DNA of 64,000 nucleotides from Plazaster borealis (lineage: Eukaryota; Echinodermata; Asteroidea; Forcipulatida; Labidiasteridae): NCBI GenBank assembly GCA_021014325.1, contig CM037458.1:23915063-23979062 (forward strand), written 5' to 3'. The position numbers and the translations under genes were made by a program. The notes below the pieces were generated by a model. That model was not told the origin of the DNA, did not search any database, and saw nothing but the letters and a program-made list of their open reading frames with translations. Below, piece after piece: positions 24,801-42,399 of the stretch. Position 1 is the stretch's first letter, and every line of letters starts with the position of its first letter.

Positions 24801-25429
24801 ACTTTGTTATTTTTTCCCGGACGCTTGTTTCTTGTTGTGCAGTAAATCGAAAATTGTGCTGCTTGTTGCAGAGTCATTAATATTCTTGTGATGTTGCCGT
24901 GTCTAATTGTCAGGTTGTTGGTGACACCCAAACCATGGGAAAGAAAAGCCAAGAAAACAGCACGATGCGGCATCCCAGCGAGGGCCAAAGGGGGTGATTC
25001 AGAAGGTATTTAGGTAGAGAAAGGAGGGCAATTTTGGAGGCTGTTGTTGTGGGGTTTGGTTAGCGGCAACCCAGCCTGTGATGTGGGTCGTATCATTGCC
25101 CATTGGTTAAGCAGAATGGATTGCCTGTTTTGTTGTCGACTTGGAGTTGGCAGATCTAGGGATAATTCCTTTTTATCACCTTGGTGAAAATCAGCTTGGA
25201 TTAATTGGCTCAGTATGATCCTATACTTGGAGTGGGTGTCCAGTTTGCCTTGGTCAGGGAGAATAGAACGGCGTAAGGGTGGTGGCTGCGTTGAATAGGA
25301 TTACATCTATCAATTACACACTGTGTTTGCTCGGCCAGCCTGTAGTACCTTAAATCCCATCTTGCAATAACACTCCATTGGCACACACACACAGAGCTGT
25401 TTCCTTATTAGCATTCATAGAGCAAGTGA
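21823..25429. other. Intergenic, no gene seen
   Basis: AT-rich unique DNA with a (CAT)n microsatellite near 22868-22886. Short open frames here show no domain or splice context. Confidence 0.45.
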
Positions 25430-25830
25430 GTTTGTGCGGAGTCGGTCTCTTTCTTCCTGTCTATGACCTCATTGTCTGTTCCGACTTAATTCCCCATATG
25501 CATTGATTCCCCAATAATTGCCTCGTTTTCAATATCTAATGAATTTATGTATCATTCAATTCCGGTCGGAGCACACTTTCCTCCGTACGCCGGCCGCGCA
25601 GAACGAGGGAGCTTTTAGCGTGATTTGCTGATCGCCAGTGGGGAAAAAAAGAAAACACGGCCGGGCGAGATGACTCTCTGGTGATGCCATCAAAAGAATT
25701 ATGCTTTCTACTGCGAATAATTGCTTTTCGTGAAATTAAAAGCGAGGAGAAGTCGATTGGATAAATGTTCTGAAAACAATTTTATCGATTCCTGGCGAAT
25801 TCTGATGGTCTGCCATGCATGTTAAATCAC
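25430..25830. promoter_or_regulatory. Candidate conserved element upstream of NK1
   Basis: A complex, CpG-bearing block about 1.1-1.5 kb upstream of the NK1 start codon. Visible site-like words are ATATGCAT (POU/octamer-like, near 25496), CCCCAATAATTGCC, TCTAATGAATTTATG and GCGAATAATTGC. It resembles developmental enhancer DNA in composition. Conservation was not testable. Confidence 0.3.
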
Positions 25831-26029
25831 TCTCACATGCCCCGACAAAGCCCGTCCGTCGTAGATGCGGTCTTTGCCGACAACTTGAGCAAAGGAGTCG
25901 AAATAAAATTTAACGGTAAAAGAAATCTTGATGTGTTTTCTCTATCTCTTATGCTCTGATAACTTATAGCTGAGGTAATAAAAAAAACTAATGGCTTAAT
26001 GGCATCAGTTTGCGACACTGCTACTTTGC

Positions 26030-26895
26030 CGATAAACATCACACCAATATTGTTGTTCCTGTTTTGATGGTTATGGGTGACGGTGATATTTTCATCGTTC
26101 CAGTTTCACCCATCGACCCATTTCATTGGGTTCTTAAGACCGAACAATAAACACTGGCAGCCGTTCTTTCGCTTAGGAGAAGCTCACTGAACGTTGCCAA
26201 TTCGAACGATTCTCTAGCGGCAAGCCTTTGATCTCCAACAACCCCCCATGAAAAGCCATGTTCACTTATGACTCCATTATTTTGGGTAGGGATTTAACAG
26301 AATGCAAAACGCAGGGTAGATTGCTTTGAGAACAGGCAACTGTGTAAATGCATTTGATCGAGCGGAAGGCCCACGATTGTAAACTCGGCACTTTCTTTCA
26401 CCGAGGTGTTTAGCGAGCTAATTGCCAGCAGAGAGCGGGGGTCAACAGCACAGAGTCGCCCCCTGCGACAACACTTAATTTGCCGACCAATTAAAACGAT
26501 CGCCACTAATGACTAAACCGAATTATGCGAAGTGATCCATTGCATTGGCATAGACCCCGCCTCCTTAGAGTCACTACGCATGCGGGGTAGACTCGTCATG
26601 GTGTGTTGCAGTTGGACTGTAGTGGATGCTTCACGACCAAATTCTATTAAGCCGTCATTCGCACGTGTCGTGATTTTTGCGGCGTCGCTTATAGCCTGTA
26701 TTCCAAGCGCAAGAAACATCCTTCTGTAAACAAAACACTGTTGGAACTTACGCCATCCCTTCGCCTTTACAGAGGGTAATTTCCACAAAACTTCAGCCTT
26801 GTGTTGGAAACATCAACAACATTTGCTGCTCCGCGCAGGTCGAGTTAAGTGTTGACAAAACCACCAGATAAAACCAAGTCGTAGGTTCGTGTGCG
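26030..26895 (+). promoter_or_regulatory. NK1 promoter-proximal region
   Basis: The DNA directly upstream of the NK1 start codon is unusually CpG-rich for this window. It contains a T-box half-site-like AGGTGTT close to GCTAATTGCC near 26405-26425. No clear TATA box precedes the CDS, so a CpG-type promoter is likely. The transcription start is not determined. The in-frame stop TAA at 26869-26871 separates any upstream frame from the CDS. Confidence 0.4.
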
Positions 26896-31186
<4,291 letters not shown>

Positions 31187-32640
31187 TGACGAAACAATAG
31201 TAAAACTCTGTAAATTATGTAAACTAAAGTATTGTATAAAATATAACAAATGTATAAACAATTATCGTGTAAATATGATTGATTATTACTGAACTATGAT
31301 TTTTGTCTTGATAAGGCAAACTATAAGATTTATAGATATTGTATTGAGACAAAACATTTCAAAGTTGTGAGTGCGTGTAAAATGTACACTGTGGTGTTAA
31401 AACTTTTCAGTTAATTTTCAAAAACTTTACTACATTTTGTGAGCATTGAATATGAAGTTCAACTTATAAACGCTTAAAGATAAATCCATCTCTTCTTCAG
31501 ACTGTTCGCCACTGTTTTGTTTATTTTTGATAAATCTTCTTAAAGGAACAAATATAATGTGAACCAATTCTAATAATCCAGTTTTAATTTCAATAATTTC
31601 AGCAGTTTCCAGACATACATGACAGTTTCTCACCAATAGTTCTGATCTAACTCATCCGTTACAATATTGAGTGTATACGGAAGATTTTGTTGAAAGAAAC
31701 GCAGAATTTTTAGCAAAAACAAGGAGTTCTTCTCTGTCTGTATGAATAATTGAATTTACAAACTTGACACACTGTCCTTTAGATCCGTAATATATTTATA
31801 TGAATTATTTCTTTAGTTTGATCACTTACATGATAATTTTGGTAAAACTAAAAATAACTCTTGTGTTTATTCCATATGCCGTTAATCTAAATAGTTTGAA
31901 AGTCATTCTCGAATTTATTTGATTGTCAAATGATGCAAACTTTATTATTAAGTGCGTCCATTCCAGTTTGTTTTCGTAACATTTTATGGAAACTCTGGTT
32001 TTCCTCATTCTGCTCTGTTCCTGAGAGTTCAGTGAGCATATCGTAAAATGTCACAAAAAAACAAAGTGCTTAACAGTTGTACCTTGTTTTCGCAGTGGCT
32101 TTTCTTTTCGATAATGTTCACAGATATGTTGATGCTTGAACTAAATGGTTGGACCAAAATACCCGCCGTCTGCATTAGAATTTGATAAATAGAAATTGAA
32201 ATAGTTGATTAAAATAAAAATCCTTCTCACAGCCGGTAGACTGAATTACATCATTTGAACAAGTTTAAAAACATAAAAATACATTCAAAAAATTAACAAC
32301 AAATTGGAAAAAGGAAGAGGACAATCAAGAACTTACGAATAGTTCTTCCCACTTCAATAAATAAAGTGATGTAGATATAGGAATGACTTTCTTTCATCTA
32401 TTCACCCATCACGATGACCACATGTGATAATAAACAACTATGAAGGACATTTACACAAAACCCTGACGCCATGGCACAAAATATTAGATAATCTAACTGG
32501 ACATACGTCATTATATTTAACGATTGACAAAGTTTGTAGATTGCCGCTTGTTATTTATTTTTTATCATTTATTTATTATTTATTTCAACATCTTTGTTCA
32601 GGATAAAAAGATCAGCAAAAGCTCTTTTACATCAATGTCC
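31187..32640. other. NK1 3' UTR and downstream DNA
   Basis: Very AT-rich. No canonical AATAAA signal lies close to the stop codon, so the 3' end of the mRNA cannot be placed. No further gene is visible. Confidence 0.5.
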
Positions 32641-32641
32641 T

Positions 32642-32989
32642 GTTAAAGGCCCTGTACACTATTGGTTAGATCGAAAAACACAAGTGTTCACAGATTCACA
32701 CACAACTTACATGATTTAAAGTAAGTAATGGTTGAAAGGGTTCCTTAAAATATTTCTGCCTAAAATGCTATCGTTTCTGAGAAATGAGTAAAACAATAGT
32801 TTTTATCACGCGCGATATTTTGAAAAAAAAAACAGAAAACACAGCAGGGCTCTTTTCACTATTTTCTCGTAACCTCGATGACCAATTGAGCTCAAACTTG
32901 CACAGGTTTGTTTGTTCATGCATATGTTAAATCACACAAAATGTGGACACTGATTTGAGCTGTTACCAAAAGTGTACAATACCTTTTAA
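32642..32989. mobile_element. TTAA-type MITE (348 bp)
   Basis: TTAA flanks and terminal inverted repeats AGGCCCTGTACACTATTGG and CCAAAAGTGTACAATACCTT bound this element. The interior shares CGATGACCAATTGAGCTCAA and a GCATATGTTAAAT-like block with the copy in the Vent-like gene intron. It is therefore the same superfamily. Non-coding. Confidence 0.8.
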
Positions 32990-33044
32990 ACATAACTGGT
33001 CAACATAAACAAAAGACTAGAACAAAAACAAATAAAAAGTAAAA

Positions 33045-33307
33045 CTACTTAAAGTACAGTTTCTTAAATAAACATTTAAAAATTGCAACGAAGGAGGAAC
33101 CTTGAATGGAGGAAGGAATATTGTTCCAAACTTTGGCACCGGAAAACTTAAAGGATTGTTTAAAACACGTGACGTTCTGTTTAGGGACAACAACATTAAG
33201 AGAGTCTGCATTTCTTGTATTTATACCATGCCTATCGAAGTACATTTCTACGTCATTACATAGTTGACTTGGAGCAATTCCATGAACACATTTATAAAAT
33301 AGACAGG
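33045..33307 (-). pseudogene. Non-LTR retrotransposon reverse transcriptase, C-terminal remnant
   Basis: On the minus strand the frame reads LFYKCVHGIAPSQLCNDVEM, then HGINTRNADSL, then GAKVWNNIPSSI and ends FKKLYFK. These are the usual landmarks of the end of LINE polymerases of the CR1/Jockey/L2 type (LxKxLHGLAPxYL, HxxxTRN, GxKxWNxLP, FKxxLK). Only the last ~87 codons remain, and an in-frame stop lies just upstream of the fragment. It is a 5'-truncated dead copy, as is usual for these elements. It lies right beside the MITE at 32642-32989. Confidence 0.85.
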
Positions 33308-36300
33308 CTAATTAATATTTCCCTGTCATGGTTTATGTTGGTTTTGCGGTTTGAAACCTGCTTTTTGGAATCGAACTTTGGACGCATAATGGAGACTTTG
33401 TCAGCCACACATCAATTTCACCATTTTGTATGTCCATAGAGTAATATTGTGCAAAACTGTATTGAATAGTTATTTCAATTACGGTAAGACAATCAATAGT
33501 GCCGAATTGAAACTTGTTTTGGTCGTTTCAAATGTGTTTTCATGCGTCATAATTACGTCATGAAATGGATCACTGGCTGAGGGTTTTTTCCGGATCAGTT
33601 AAAATCTGTACGTTTATTTCAAGGAGACTGATTGTTTATTTTATGGTTGCATTCCAACGCTTCAGAACTGCGGAATTGAGTTGATAATTCTACAATATTA
33701 TCAAACTAAATTCCACCCGTTAGTTTAAGTTGAATAATTATAATTTCTAACGCCTGTGTTATTGTACCGTTCCTTGCTGAGTTGTGAACTTTACGTAGAT
33801 GCAGAAAATGACGACAGTATAACTTGACCCAATGTAAATTTGTCCTGACGTCATTTGAATCAATTGATCTTCATATCTTAATGTGTTGTTGTATAGCTTG
33901 ATATCATATGGCTCATGTAAATTAAGGACTGAACTGTTTTTGTTCTATCAGTGTACAAAATAAAAAGAATGGGTAAAGTATATTATTACAATGTGAATAC
34001 TGTCTAGTGTGTTTTGTTACAATTCTCTGCGTCTTTTCAGTCGACTCGAATAAAGTGGAGCTTCGATGCGGGAAGAGGTTGTCTTTTGGGGTATCGGAAC
34101 TTTTTTATTTTGGGCTGTAAGGGAACTCGACTGAGAAGTTCTATGTGGACCCAACCTAGACTGTGTTAATGATAGGTGAACTCTGCCCATAAACGATGAC
34201 GTGTGTCCGACTTTTTGAAGCAGGGATCATTTTCAGCAGTTTTCATTCTTTCTTGTTGGAATAAAACATTTTAAACTTAAATTCAAGACATTTTAGAAGA
34301 AAAAAAACTATTCGCAAACAAATTTATTGTACATTTTTCTTGACTTTGGCGTTCCTGTTTGAGTGATTGTATTTATAATTCATACGCATTCAATGGTCAA
34401 CTTGTGTGCAATTTCTCTTAATATGGCATAAAATCAATCATCATTTCCGCTCAGATAAGAACATTTCAAGCGGAAACATTTATCGGGATGACTGTTATTC
34501 GCATTACAACCGACTCTCTTTGCGACCTCAAGTTGCTGTGACTGATGGCTTAAATAATAAAGGGGGGTTCACAACAGAGAAATATAGAATTGGACTCTGG
34601 ACCTCAAATTTTGCTTGTTATAATATTATTCTTTTACTTACAATATTTTTTCTTTCTATCGTGTGTCTACTGTATATACTTACTCCATTTTGATTCCCAT
34701 ATCATACTATTTTACAATTAGGTCTTTACCGATTCATTCCAATTTTTCAGCAGGTGTGAATTGTTTCCCTGGCTAATTTAACCAAGAAAGACAGCATATT
34801 GTTCTTTGATTAAAATTGATACTGTAGCGGTACCGGTATGTGATATTGTGACCTGTGAATTACTACAATAAGGCCCGAGGGTAACTGCTGTCTGAAACAA
34901 GTCATTCAGTATAGTCACTGGTGTTGGGTCTAGACTCGACAGACCATGCGGCACTGCCGACGGGATGACCGAAGGTTTTGTTTTAACAATCTCTATCTAG
35001 GCGATGGATTAATTGAAAAAATAATAAAAGGACAGCAAGAACAAAATCAAGTGTTTCCCATGATAAGATTCATTATAGGAATTGAGTACTGTAGATAGGT
35101 TTGACAAGTTTGGAGCTTTGAGTGAATACAATAATCAAGAAATGCAGCAATGTTCTTGAAAATAAGAAAGGACTTTCATGTACATGTAGTTTGAGACATT
35201 CAGTAAGACGCCCTCTTCTTCTCAAAGATCTTTGATTCATGCAAATCATCTCACTGGGCGGGAGTGGAGGGATGGGGTCATGGAAAGAACTTTTCTGAAA
35301 CCTTCATCCCATTTGGACGAACCAATGCTGTTTAAAAACTCATGCATTTCAAATGGGTCTACTAATACCGGGTTGGAGTTATCAAACTTCAGATACTATT
35401 TTTGACATTGGCAAATGCGACTTAAATAAATCAAAATGAGATTCTCATGAGATTCTCTACACTTCTTAAAACTTCTTAAGTTGGTTAGCAATAAATTAAT
35501 AAATATTGTTCACTAATCATTCAAAGTGTATCATGTCTTTAAAATAATGTTCAGCTCATCGGTCTTGACCGTAAAACCATCACCTACTCGGCCTGAAATA
35601 ATGCCAGTCGTTTATCCATACTTCAATCCTATACCGGGTACCCCCTAGATTGATGCATGTTCACCGGGCACCGCTGTAAACTTTGCCACCGGGCTAGCTC
35701 GGCTAGATCCGACGGTATGGATTCTGCAGCTTTGTCACCCTCTCAGCCGACACAAGACAAATTAGAAAATACCCTGTAGGGATCCTATCTGACTTTACAT
35801 TCATTAATATTTGGTTAGTTTTCTACTTTGATCGGCTATAGGTAGAATGCCAGATCTGAACAGAGTGGAAAAATAGCCTGAGATTGTCTTTTGGTTTGTC
35901 TATAGATTTTTGAAAATGTCGAAGGTAATTTGTTGACCTGTTTTGAAACCATGTCATCTACTCATGCAAAAAATAGTTAACTTTTCTTCTTTTTTAATTT
36001 CAGAAGACCATTAGGCCAGGCAATAATAATGGGTGAACTTATCAATATTCGACAAAATTGAAGTTGTAATTATGTTTTAATATAGGTTCTGTTTTGCTTG
36101 CTTCAGAATTAGAAATAAATGATCGTAATGGGAATAAATTGATAACAAAAGAAGAACACAACATTATTGGACAAGTGTCCTCGGCAAATAATGATTTGTC
36201 ATTACAAATTGACAAACTCAAGATAATTTGGTTTCTTCTGATAAAGTTAAGTTGAAATAAAGTGAATTGGGGGTGAAAAACTAACAGACGGTAGCATGCA

Positions 36301-39300
36301 GATAGTGAATAAGAAATCATAAATTTGACTGTCTGAATCTCTTCAGTGTAGATTTACAATAGCCTCATTAGTAAATGAAGCCTTCTCACTGAGAGTAGGG
36401 GGAAGGAAATGGTAGTGATGGATGGAACAATACCTGTCTTGACTGAAATATAAATCACTCCAATTCCACCTGCGTACATTGATTGCTAACTGTAAATCAT
36501 TGGCTAAATACTGACACTTCAAGCTTAGCGGGAATTTATAATAATCCACTGTTGGTTTTCTGATTAGGACATAGAGGGCGTAAGTGTTATGTGATACGCC
36601 TGACAAGGGCGCCTCAAATAACTCTTGGAACATAGAAGGAGATAATAGTGTTTTGACAAACGTTTTCATGGTTTCAATTCATCGATGGCGACAAACTTCT
36701 TGAAAGATTTCTGACACTTGGCTGTGGAGAGTTGACCTCGCATTGTGATAAGACGCTCATTTAAATGTTGTCCGAAATGATGTATTTAAGAAACATTGAT
36801 GAGATCCTTGGAGAACACTGCCAAGATCATCGTTTATAATAGACTTTACGAGATCCGACAATTTATTGAAAATAATGTCAATACAGCAATCTCGAAAACC
36901 AGGAGGAACTTACCGTGCGGCCAAGTGATAATCCCCCTCCCCCCACCTCACACATCGCAATACTATGCACAGAATTAGCTACCAATTGGTAGACAGGGCA
37001 TAACGCCAATGCGGTTCTGAAAGCGTAGCGTCCGAGAGGAGTCGAATTAGAACATCAACATACTTCATGGTTTAGTATCAGTCACAATAACAACAGCAAA
37101 CAAACACCAGTCACGTACCAATTCCAAACAGTCGCATCATAATTATATTTGCTCACTTATCACCCGACGACGTCTTATTATAGTAACTATTCCATGAAAT
37201 GTTGGCCGATACATTTATCATCCAGGTTCTTAGTAGGTTTATAACCTTGGACTGAGGCTTCATGAGTTTATTCTTGGCTCCTGTCTAAGGTAGAGAGAGA
37301 GGGGGGGTCTTTGGGGTGGTGCAAGATGTCTCAGCTCAGATGAAACATTACAAATGTGGGAAACAGATAATGGCAGCAGCTTGGATATTATGTCAGCAAT
37401 TGCACATCGCTTGATTCAAGCTGGTTTTCTTTTAATGTATACTGTACTGTCTTGCAGTTTACATTCTAAACAAATTGTTACAATTTATTCAACAATCCAC
37501 TTGTATTCAGTTCTGACATTGAGGTGTTTGCCCTTGTCGAGCCAGTGTGGTTTTCACTATGGCCCAAAAGCGTCAATTTAGTCTGGTCCCTCAGGACAAG
37601 ATGTCTGACATCGGACCCGTTGTCTTCAACTGACGCCTTCCACGCAGGAACCTGTCTACAGGTTATCACTTCTTATGAACTACTGACAAAGAGCCATCAC
37701 ATGTAATTTTTGAAAATTGGAAGAGCGATTTGAAAACAAAAAAATGGTATGGCAACGGATCAAGTCGTCGTTCTGGCTTCTAAAATGTTGTCCTTTGTAA
37801 GTTTTTTCCAGTCACGTGTTTACAAAGATAATAGTAACAGTGCTGATAACTATGGATGACGTTTTTTTTTTTTTGTACTTTATCCCACTTAAGCCCTATT
37901 CAAAATTCACGTTTATATTAATATTCAAACTATTTGTGTTGCTCCATCTACTTAATGTAGTTTAATCTTACCCTCTTGTAAGATTTGGGTTTATATTATA
38001 TCAGTTCATTGGCTAAACAAAGTTTTCTTTGTTTTATCCATGAGTCCGCTGTTTAGTTTAAGTTACATGTTCTAACTTATGTCTGACATCATAATATCTA
38101 AAGATTTCACATCATACAAGGACTGACTTCACACCTCGGGACATTACCCTCCACGTTGCTCCTACTAGACTTCAAACCAGGGTTGACTGGGCCCGGGAGG
38201 AAGGACCGTGCGTTCATAGAGCCCTGGGCCGTCCAGCGCGCTCTAGGCAGGGGCAAGAAGGGCCACTCAGTGACCCTCAACCAAAATCGAGATCAAACTC
38301 GCCTGGGAATAAAAGCTCGGCGCTGCGTTGCTTTTTATTACTCCTGACTCGATATGGAACGTAAAAGATCAACTTTCATATTTAGGGGTTGAACATGAAG
38401 GTTGACAAAGGAGTATTTGCAGGGGTCGGACATTGACCTGATTATAACTAAAAAGGGATTGTTGTAAGGCATGAACCCAAACTGTAACACATACACCAAA
38501 GGCCCCTGTTGTCACAGATATTGTGACGTCTCTGATATTTCACTGGATTGACTCCTCATGACAAAGAAGAGTGGAACCATTCAGCCTTCTTCGTATAGGA
38601 AACTCTCTTAGGGTTACAGCAAGGAATGAGTCAATCTTTTATCCATGTATCGTCCATCCAGAGACGAGACAACAACATCTAAACAGTTCAATAACACCTT
38701 GACGAATCAAAACTAGAAATAATTATATGACTTTCAGCTGTATTAAGGCATAATTCGTGTTTTCTGGAATGACAATCCGTTTGTGTTTGTTTTGAAAGGT
38801 TAAAGGTTGTTAGGTCTGCTCATCTAAGATTCTACATAGCTTCCTGTCACGTGGTTCTTCTTCTCAATCTAGAACATTTAAGAAAGTATCACCCAACTTA
38901 AAGACTTAAAATAATTCAATTTTGGGAATTAAACTTCATTAAAAACAAAATCATTCTAAATTGTATAACATTAGATTGTATTCACTTATTTCTTTTAGTT
39001 TAAGTTGCCTACTTCTTTGAGAGAAAGTTGGGTACAGAGCGCCAAATGACAAACTTTTGGACCCAACAACCCACGATTTGTAATCAAGATACTCCTGTCT
39101 TATGGAACGGAAACGGAAGAAGAATCAGTATTTGATGACAAACATCATCAGCATAATGACAAGATTTCCTAAACTGCCCCTAGCATTGTTTATTCCAACT
39201 CTTTAATTATCGGTTTGTCCCAGTAGCGTTAAATGGATTACTAACAAATCCAATGGTTTCAACAAAATGTTTAAATTAAATCATAATTCAAAGGTTGGGT

Positions 39301-40260
39301 TCAAATTAGTGTTAGATGTTATTTACTGTCATGACTTTCCATGAATGTGGATTATCATTGTACAATGAGCACCAGACTACTGTTTATCTCAGTCTCGGTT
39401 TGATCTCGATCTCGTTGCACTGAATGGGGAAAAAGAAGATGGGGGACTCTATGTCAATGTTAACCATTGGTAGGTCGGATTCTTGTATGAAAATACTACT
39501 GTAACACGTAAGGCTGGACGTACGTTTTGGAATGGTCTGATCTCCATATTATAGTCTGTGTAACTCAGTTTGTCCTTCTTCTATATGCTTTGAACAACCC
39601 ACTTACAAGAAAACTAACAAAGCAATTACTTGATGCATATTTATTAGTTATGACTGTTACGGCATTGTTTCTTTTAGTAACTATTGGATGCGTTTGTCTT
39701 AGCAACTTCATCCATGGACCCTTCTAATTGTTTGTGTGGTACGGTATGTTGTTAAGAACATTATTTTGTTGATTTCTGTCAATTTATCTGTTCCATTATA
39801 ACACAAAAGTATCGGCTTCACCTCAAACTAACTTGTTGTCCAGCCTTTGTATTGGTTACAATACATTATAAATCGCCATTGGATTGATTATTAAATATAA
39901 TTTGAACTTGTGAGGAGTAACGATTTTAAAATGATTTGGAACACTGGATAGAAAACAAGAACGAAACAATAATAATAACACACAGCCTAAACAATAACAA
40001 CAAGACGTATAGTTGCAATATCATTCTTAGTTGTTTTCAGTTATAATCAAAACCAGCGAAATAAAAAAGAAGGGATACAAAATAAGATTAAGACAAATTT
40101 ATTGTCCTCTCATACACTCTACTTGCTATGACAACAGACATTTATGGCCAGTCGTGTCCATTTTCATAACTCTTTGAACAAATCAAGACTTATTATTGTG
40201 AAATATTAGTGTTTTCTGCTGGAATCGGTATGGGTCATTAAGTCGAAACAATACATTCGC
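33308..40260. other. Gene desert, no gene seen
   Basis: About 7 kb of AT-rich unique sequence. A CRE palindrome TGACGTCA lies at 33846-33853. A poly-T run lies near 37866. The frames at 36042-36320 and 36343-36669 (minus) and 39527-39727 (plus, hydrophobic) have no recognisable domains or flanking splice logic. Confidence 0.5.
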
Positions 40261-40269
40261 TGGCCCGTT

Positions 40270-40620
40270 ACTAAGTACTTGCATCTGATTGATTTACCAC
40301 CGGGAGCGATTGAGCGATGGCTAGCAAAGAGTACCGGCCCCTAAAAGCTTACCCATTAAAACATATCATTTTAATTGGTATGAAGCTTTGATGAATATTG
40401 GAAGGAAGGCAGGACCAAATACCCACCGCCCGTCCCGTAATTTAAACGGCTAAAGATGCATGGGCTGCTCGCTCGCTGTGGGTTGCTATAACGGTCGAGA
40501 TGGCCCATTGGATGAATTGACTGCGACATTGCTTGCTCTTCAGGGGCTGTAGTTGATGGGAGTTTGCTTGGTGCCGGTGTGTCCCCCTAGTCGGCAAATG
40601 GATATGGCTTAGTGTCTTGG
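40270..40620. promoter_or_regulatory. Candidate conserved regulatory block
   Basis: A balanced-composition, CpG-bearing block in AT-rich DNA. It contains CTGATTGATTTACC, the near-palindrome CCATTAAAACATATCATTTTAATTGG, GCTTTGATGAATATTGG and CCCGTAATTTAAACGG. These homeodomain and TCF-like words suggest an enhancer. There is no coding signal. Confidence 0.3.
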
Positions 40621-41539
40621 GATTGAAATCTATACGGCACTGATGCGACCATTAGTATAAGCAATGGTTCGCTCAAGCGCTCTACGCGTATAATGGTTAA
40701 GAAAACTATGATATTCTCGACAGTTTTAAGCGTCTGAGAGTATTGGGAGAATACTCCGGCATTAGTTCTTAATAGTGGTCTCAGAAGGGCTTATATTATA
40801 TCAAAAACACAAGTGTGTTTAGATGGATAAGAAGATTTTTTATGCATTCGTTTTGATTCCTGTAAAGTCGACAACTTCTTTATTAGAAACAGAGGACCCC
40901 CTTTCTCTTTGACAAAATTAGCAAAAGTAATGCGCGGATGTTTTGCATTACTCCCTGGTAATCTTCAGGAAATCCTTCGGGGAGAAAAATCATCGCTAAA
41001 GTTGACAACAAGGATCTAAAATTGTCATAAAGTCCGTGAAAGAGACAAAGGACTCCAGGAAGACGGGACAAATGTTTGATTGTAGTTGGACATTTCATTC
41101 GAACTCTGCACTCTGTCAGACACCTTCATTTTCGGATGTCCTTTAAAATATATATTGACTATTGATTATCAATTATCGACTGTGAATATAATGAATTATT
41201 GTTTCTTTAATTAATATTCATTGTAACAGACTTTCTTATGAAGTCGTTTGACTGAGTGTCAAGCTTCACCACCTCAACATGACACCATTCTAGATTGTCA
41301 TTTAACAAAAGGGTGCAATTAATCTTCTTCGTTGAAGCTGAGATAAATATTCGATTGATAATAGTTGACATTTGGCATAGACTCCATGATCGATATTCAA
41401 CACAAAGAGGCTACGTGGAGTAAACGATACCTATCACTGTCAGACCTAAATTGCCTATTTGCCTGTGTGTAATTTCTTCGGAAATCGAGCTTCGATTTTT
41501 GTTGTGTTTCTGTTTCTGTAATTTGTAGATGGATCTTTC

Positions 41540-41890
41540 AAGCATTCATGATCTTTCACTCTCACCCTGATCCCACCAGGGAGGGGTTGGACTGTTTCTG
41601 GGCCGTAATATTGAGCTGCAGGCTAGGCGGCCGGATGGACTCAGGTTCTTGAAGGTTGGGGATCAGTCCAGATCGGAACGGTTCTTTGTCAGGCAAATCG
41701 CCAATAATCTCCTCAAACACACCGCTTTCTATACTTCGCACCCCGCCAATTGCCAGTAAAGTACACAAATTGTGTCTCTTTGAAGTCGTCTTCAATTGGC
41801 CAGCCAAAGGGGGCGATATAACTGGGATGATATCATCAAAGGGCTTGGCGAGTTGGCCTGCTACAACCCAATTAACATGGTAATCGCGCT
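41540..41890. promoter_or_regulatory. Candidate conserved regulatory block
   Basis: A GC-richer block open in frames on both strands (41562-41807 minus, 41656-41883 plus) without protein features. It contains GCCAATAATCTCC, CGCCAATTGCCAG and CTTCAATTGGCCAGCC. The mutual openness of both strands and repeated CAATTG/CAATAAT words fit constrained non-coding DNA better than an exon. Confidence 0.3.
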
Positions 41891-42399
41891 TGACAAGGGT
41901 GTCAATAGTTTACACTCACGCCCGTACGAATTCCTGTATTCACCCAGAAAATAAAAACGACCAATCCTGTGGAAATTAACGACGGTCCGTAGCAAAAGGA
42001 ATAACACTTTCTTCGTTTTGTCTCCCCGCACAAAAGCCCACCTGGATTTATCTTAGAAGACCCCCAAGTATTGAGGATTCTATACCTCAATAACCTCCTT
42101 TGATTTCCCGCTAAAAAGCTATTACCTCCAGAGTTTATCGCTTGGGATCATAAATTGTTTCTCTAAGCGGCACGTCCGACATTTTAAACTTTTCCCATTA
42201 CGCCTAACATTAATACTGCAAAAAGCAAACTCTAATGCTGGATTCAGATATACAGCTATGACCACCCCAGGTGTTAGTTACAACCGATGTTCACCAACCC
42301 AAGGTCTGATCATCATAGAAAGTACCACCGCTGAAAATAAAGGCAATTATTTTCTGTTCAATTTAACTGGGGATTTATAGGGTGGTCGAAGCTAGCAGC

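Noticed and set aside
39527..39727. Hydrophobic 66-codon frame resembling two membrane segments
   Set aside because: AT-rich DNA easily encodes Leu/Ile/Phe runs; no signal of a gene around it.
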